A stretch of DNA of 17,359 nt from DATKMS01 sp041497995 (GTDB lineage Bacteria > Desulfobacterota > Binatia > HRBIN30). The stretch covers positions 1 through 17,359 of the forward strand of contig JBGQHM010000106.1 of NCBI GenBank assembly GCA_041497995.1, given 5' to 3'. A program made the position numbers and the translations under genes. This document shows positions 14,481 through 17,359 of the stretch, piece after piece. Positions within the stretch are counted from its first letter, which is position 1. Every line of letters starts with the position of its first letter. Below the pieces are notes generated by a model. That model ran no database searches. It had not been told where the DNA came from and was given only the letters and a program-made list of their open reading frames with translations.

Positions 14481-14903
14481 GTGCGCAGCTTCCGCAAGGT
14501 GATTCCGCTGCATCTGAAGGCCCGGATGGCATTCGTGAACATCACCCCGCAGGTGCAGGCCGCACTGGTGGAGAGCGGCATTCGCGAGGGTCTGTGTCTG
14601 GTCAACTCGATGCACATCACCTCCAGCGTGTTCATCAACGACGACGAGCCCGGGCTGCATGAGGACTACGCGCGCTGGCTGGAGCACCTGGCCCCGTTCG
14701 ATCCCAGCCCCGAGCGCTACCACCACAATCGCACCGGCGAAGACAACGGCGACGCGCACCACAAGCGCCAGATCATGGGACGCGAAGTGGTGGTGGCAGT
14801 CACCGACGGCGCCCTCGACTTCGGCCCCTGGGAACAGATCTTCTACGGCGAGTTCGACGGCCGCCGCACCAAACGTGTACTGATCAAAATCATCGGTGAG
14901 TGA
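14481..14903 (+). CDS. yjbQ: YjbQ family protein (UPF0047)
   Basis: A 140-residue cytoplasmic protein covering the full UPF0047/YjbQ domain. Conserved stretches are LVNSMHITSSVFINDDEP (40-57), YHHNRTGEDNGDAHHKRQIMG (near 79-99), VAVTDGALDFGPWEQIFYGEF (near 105-125) and a C-terminal beta strand. The histidines, glutamates and tryptophan in these blocks are the family's conserved pocket. Members were reported to show weak thiamine-phosphate synthase activity, which may not be the true role. GTG at 14481 is the start, with a GGGAG site eight bases upstream. The gene is divergent from the TetR-like regulator, so the putative operator could influence it as well. Confidence 0.92.
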   Translation: MRSFRKVIPLHLKARMAFVNITPQVQAALVESGIREGLCLVNSMHITSSVFINDDEPGLHEDYARWLEHLAPFDPSPERYHHNRTGEDNGDAHHKRQIMGREVVVAVTDGALDFGPWEQIFYGEFDGRRTKRVLIKIIGE

Positions 14904-14943
14904 TGAAGACGGCCGCAGTCGCCCTAGCGCGTGAGCCAGAGCT

Positions 14944-15204
14944 GTGAAGGTCAGCGCCGTCATCGCGTTGCTCTGCTGCCTGGCGGGGCTCGCCGGCGGC
15001 TGCTCAGCTGCGCAGAAGCACCCGTTCGATGCACGCCGTTGCGCCCGCTCCTGCATCGAGATGGCCGACACACGCAAAGCGAGCTGCATGAGGATGACCG
15101 ATCCTACGGGTGCGTACACCGGCTCGCGTGACTCGTGTGAGCGCACCTGCCAGACGCAGCGCGATACGTGCGACGTGCAGTGCATGCAGGGACACGAACC
15201 GTGA
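14944..15204 (+). CDS. small cysteine-rich lipoprotein with CX3C motifs
   Basis: An 86-residue protein starting with GTG 14944, 40 bp after yjbQ on the same strand. The N-terminus looks like a lipoprotein signal (hydrophobic 4-18, LAGGC with Cys20), although the lipobox is imperfect. The mature part has seven further cysteines arranged as C33-x3-C37-x10-C48 and C65-x3-C69-x6-C76-x3-C80, within polar, helix-prone sequence. Spaced CX3C pairs suggest a disulfide-stapled helical hairpin, or possibly a metal site. I do not recognise a named family. The ribosome binding site is weak, so translation may be coupled to yjbQ. It converges on fhs with a 19-bp gap. Confidence 0.65.
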   Translation: MKVSAVIALLCCLAGLAGGCSAAQKHPFDARRCARSCIEMADTRKASCMRMTDPTGAYTGSRDSCERTCQTQRDTCDVQCMQGHEP

Positions 15205-15223
15205 GCCCCGGCGCGGCGTGTCA

Positions 15224-16891
15224 CTACAGACCGACGATCGTATCGCCCTGAAGATCGATTGATTCGGCAAGCGGTGCGCGCGGCAAGCCGGGCATGCGCA
15301 AGATGTCGCCCGTCAGCACCACGAGGAAGCCGGCCCCAGCGTTGATCTGGATGCCGCGGACCGTGACGTCGAAGCCGCTAGGGCGACCGGTGAGATGCGG
15401 ATCGTCAGACAGCGAGCTCTGGGTCTTGGCAATGCAGACCGGCAACCGCTCGTAGCCGAGCCGCCGGACGTCCGCGAGGTCGCGCTCCGCAGTCTTGGTG
15501 AAGACCACCGAGCGCGCGCCGTACATCTTCTGCGCCACCGCAAGGATCTTGTCGGGAACGGGTTGGTTCCAGTCGTAGAGCGGCTGGAATCGACGACTCT
15601 GCTGCTCGGCGTGCGCCATCACCGCGCGCGCCAGGTCGACGGCTCCGGCACCGCCGCGCGCATGGTGATCGGAGACCGCGAACGGGACGCCGCGCTCCGT
15701 GCAGCGACGACGAACGACCTCGATCTCCTCGTCGGCATCGGTAGCAAAGCGATTCAACGCAACTACGGGTTGCTCCCCGAAGTGCGCGATGTTCTCGATG
15801 TGCTTCTCCAGGTTGGGAAGACCGCGCGCGACAGCGGAGGGGTTGGGCTTGCCGAGGTCGGTGAGTGCTTCACCGCCGTGCATCTTCAAGGCACGCAGCG
15901 TCGCCACCAGCACCACCGCTGCGGTGTCGAGGTCCGCGCTCACGCATTTGATGTCGAAGAACTTCTCCGCGCCGAGGTCGAACCCGAAGCCGGCTTCGGT
16001 GACCACCCAGTCAGCCAGATGCAGGGCCATCCGCGTCGCCAGCACGCTATTGCAGCCGTGAGCGATGTTCGCGAACGGGCCGCCGTGCACCAGGGCCGGT
16101 GTCCCCTCCAACGTCTGCACCAAGTTGGGACGCAGCGCATCGCGCAACAGCGCAAGCATCGCCCCAGCCGCTGACAGCGTGCCGGCCGTCACCGGTTCGC
16201 CCTCGTACGTGAAGGCGACGAGGGTCCGTTCGATGCGGGCGCGCAAGTCCTCGGCGCCGTTGGCGAGGCACAGCATGGCCATCACCTCCGACGCCGCCGT
16301 GATATCGAAGCCGGTTTCCCGCGGCACGCCCTGCTGCGTACCACCGAGGCCGACGATCGCGTTGCGCAGCGCTCGATCGTTCATGTCCATCACCCGGCGC
16401 CACAACACGCGGCGCGGATCGATACGCAGGCGGTTGCCGAAATAGATGTGGTTGTCGAGCAACGCCGCCAGCAGGTTGTGCGCCGCGGTAACGGCGTGGA
16501 AGTCGCCGGTGAAGTGCAGGTTGATGCGCTCCGCCGGCAGGAGCTGGCTGTAGCCGCCGCCGGTGGCGCCGCCCTTCATCCCCATGCACGGGCCCATCGA
16601 CGGCTCGCGCAGCGCCACGCACACCGACTCACCGAGCCGGTGGAACGCATCACCCAAGCCGATGCTGGTCGTCGTCTTGCCCTCTCCGGCCGGAGTCGGC
16701 GTGATCGCCGAAACGAGAATCAGCCGCGACGGTGCGCTACGCACGCGCGGACGCTCAAGCACTGGCAACGCGACCTTCGCGATGTCAGGACCGTACATCC
16801 ACAGGTCATCGGGCTGCAGTCCGAGCGTCGCCGCAACCTCAGCGATCGGACGTGGATGAACGGAACGGGCGATCTCGACGTTGGTCGGCAC
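15224..16891 (-). CDS. fhs: formate-tetrahydrofolate ligase
   Basis: A 555-residue enzyme that makes 10-formyltetrahydrofolate from formate, THF and ATP in the cytoplasm, feeding purine synthesis or C1 assimilation. Signatures: ATP loop TPAGEGKTTT (66-75), first family signature REPSMGPCMGMKGGATGGGY (95-114), second signature GPFANIAHGCNS (271-282) and the typical end DTIVGL. Length matches the family's 555-560. GTG at 16891 is chosen because a strong GGAGG lies just upstream and the N-terminus VPTNVEIARS matches normal Fhs starts; an upstream start at 17062 would run into the Uma2-like gene. It begins 20 bp after the Uma2-like stop, so the two may be co-transcribed. Confidence 0.97.
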   Translation of the reverse strand: MPTNVEIARSVHPRPIAEVAATLGLQPDDLWMYGPDIAKVALPVLERPRVRSAPSRLILVSAITPTPAGEGKTTTSIGLGDAFHRLGESVCVALREPSMGPCMGMKGGATGGGYSQLLPAERINLHFTGDFHAVTAAHNLLAALLDNHIYFGNRLRIDPRRVLWRRVMDMNDRALRNAIVGLGGTQQGVPRETGFDITAASEVMAMLCLANGAEDLRARIERTLVAFTYEGEPVTAGTLSAAGAMLALLRDALRPNLVQTLEGTPALVHGGPFANIAHGCNSVLATRMALHLADWVVTEAGFGFDLGAEKFFDIKCVSADLDTAAVVLVATLRALKMHGGEALTDLGKPNPSAVARGLPNLEKHIENIAHFGEQPVVALNRFATDADEEIEVVRRRCTERGVPFAVSDHHARGGAGAVDLARAVMAHAEQQSRRFQPLYDWNQPVPDKILAVAQKMYGARSVVFTKTAERDLADVRRLGYERLPVCIAKTQSSLSDDPHLTGRPSGFDVTVRGIQINAGAGFLVVLTGDILRMPGLPRAPLAESIDLQGDTIVGL

Positions 16892-16911
16892 GCGTCCTCC
16901 TCGTGCCGATC

Positions 16912-17359
16912 TCAGAATGCGAAGACGTCTTCGACGGACAGATCGAGCTTCGGGAGCAGGCGCGACTTGATCTTGCCCGCGCTGAACGTGCGCCCAGCGT
17001 CGTAGCCGTGCTTGCCGAGGTGGAAGACTGTGACCGTACGGCGCTGCGCATCGATGATCCAATACTCGTCCACGCCGTTGCGCTCGTACACCTTCTTCTT
17101 TTCCGTCTGATCCCGTCGCGCCGTCGAACGCGAGAGCGTTTCCACGACCAGGTTGGGGACGATGCGCAGAAACTGACCTTCAGTGGGTCGCGGCCCGGCA
17201 GCGAAGCGTTTCGCGGAGATGAACGACGCGTCGGGCTCGACCGTATCGCCCGAGGGAAGGTCGTAGCCGGCACTGGAATCGAGGACCATGCCCAACTTGC
17301 GGCCGGTCACATGTTGGTCCAACTGACCGCTCACGGTCATTCCGACGCGGCCATGCGGC
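16912..17359 (-). CDS. Uma2 family endonuclease (DUF820), 5'-truncated by window edge
   Basis: The open reading frame continues in frame past the ATG at 17340 to the right edge and reads PHGRVGMTVSGQLDQHV, which matches the usual N-terminal helix of Uma2 proteins. The true start is therefore outside the window; about 149 residues are seen of a usual 180-200. The PD-(D/E)xK nuclease core is visible: VEPDASFI (catalytic Asp), LVVETLSRST (Glu), EKKKVYERNGVDEYWIID (Lys), then a beta-rich C-terminus ending LSVEDVFAF. The family is abundant in environmental bacteria and its biological role is unclear; nuclease activity is assumed from the fold. It lies just upstream of fhs, with no evident functional link. 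Confidence 0.9.
   Translation of the reverse strand, partial: PHGRVGMTVSGQLDQHVTGRKLGMVLDSSAGYDLPSGDTVEPDASFISAKRFAAGPRPTEGQFLRIVPNLVVETLSRSTARRDQTEKKKVYERNGVDEYWIIDAQRRTVTVFHLGKHGYDAGRTFSAGKIKSRLLPKLDLSVEDVFAF

Noticed and set aside
14406..15224. A 272-codon minus-strand frame opposite yjbQ and the small lipoprotein
   Set aside because: The plus strand encodes a clear UPF0047 domain. The minus frame has no motif or plausible ribosome binding site and would cross the divergent gap.

Overview
The window is a high-GC bacterial chromosome segment with closely packed genes, mostly on the minus strand, and no sign of phage, insertion sequence, CRISPR or tRNA. Gene content (a YbhGFSR-type exporter, an F420/luciferase-like oxidoreductase, formate-tetrahydrofolate ligase, lipoproteins with Thr/Pro/Ala linkers, a secreted cohesin-like domain) suggests an uncultured Gram-negative lineage once called Deltaproteobacteria, possibly Binatota-like. 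That placement is inference only. An outer membrane is well supported by the lipoproteins, the MFP/OMF pair and the periplasmic enzymes.

Left part (1-5670): a truncated alpha/beta hydrolase (minus) faces away from a membrane-anchored HEAT-repeat protein (plus). The HEAT gene converges on a D-Ala-D-Ala carboxypeptidase-like gene, and the gap between them is filled by mirrored heptamer repeats. The carboxypeptidase homologue has lost both catalytic lysines (SLNQ instead of SxxK, QVS instead of KTG). Upstream of it on the same strand lie a large lipoprotein with a serine-hydrolase domain and then a luciferase-like oxidoreductase.

Middle (5818-6759): a secreted cohesin-like protein with eight cysteines and a Pro/Ala/Thr/Lys tail. 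A 13-bp inverted repeat separates it from the convergent transporter operon.

Transporter operon (minus, 14335 down to 6901): TetR/CecR-like regulator, outer-membrane factor lipoprotein, YbhG-like membrane fusion protein, two ATPases equivalent to the two halves of YbhF, and two ABC-2 permeases (YbhS, YbhR). Gene junctions overlap or are separated by less than 15 bp. Together they would form one tripartite exporter under its own repressor, whose putative palindromic operators cover the regulator's start codon. The two ATPases are degenerate in complementary ways, predicting one competent and one dead ATP site.

Right part (14481-17359): divergent from the regulator are yjbQ and a tiny cysteine-rich lipoprotein gene. 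Convergent with these is fhs (one-carbon metabolism), preceded by an Uma2-family nuclease gene that runs off the right edge.

The best candidates for something unusual are the catalytically dead carboxypeptidase homologue, the split asymmetric YbhF pair, the heptamer repeats and the small CX3C lipoprotein. I see no clearly novel multi-gene defence or biosynthetic system.
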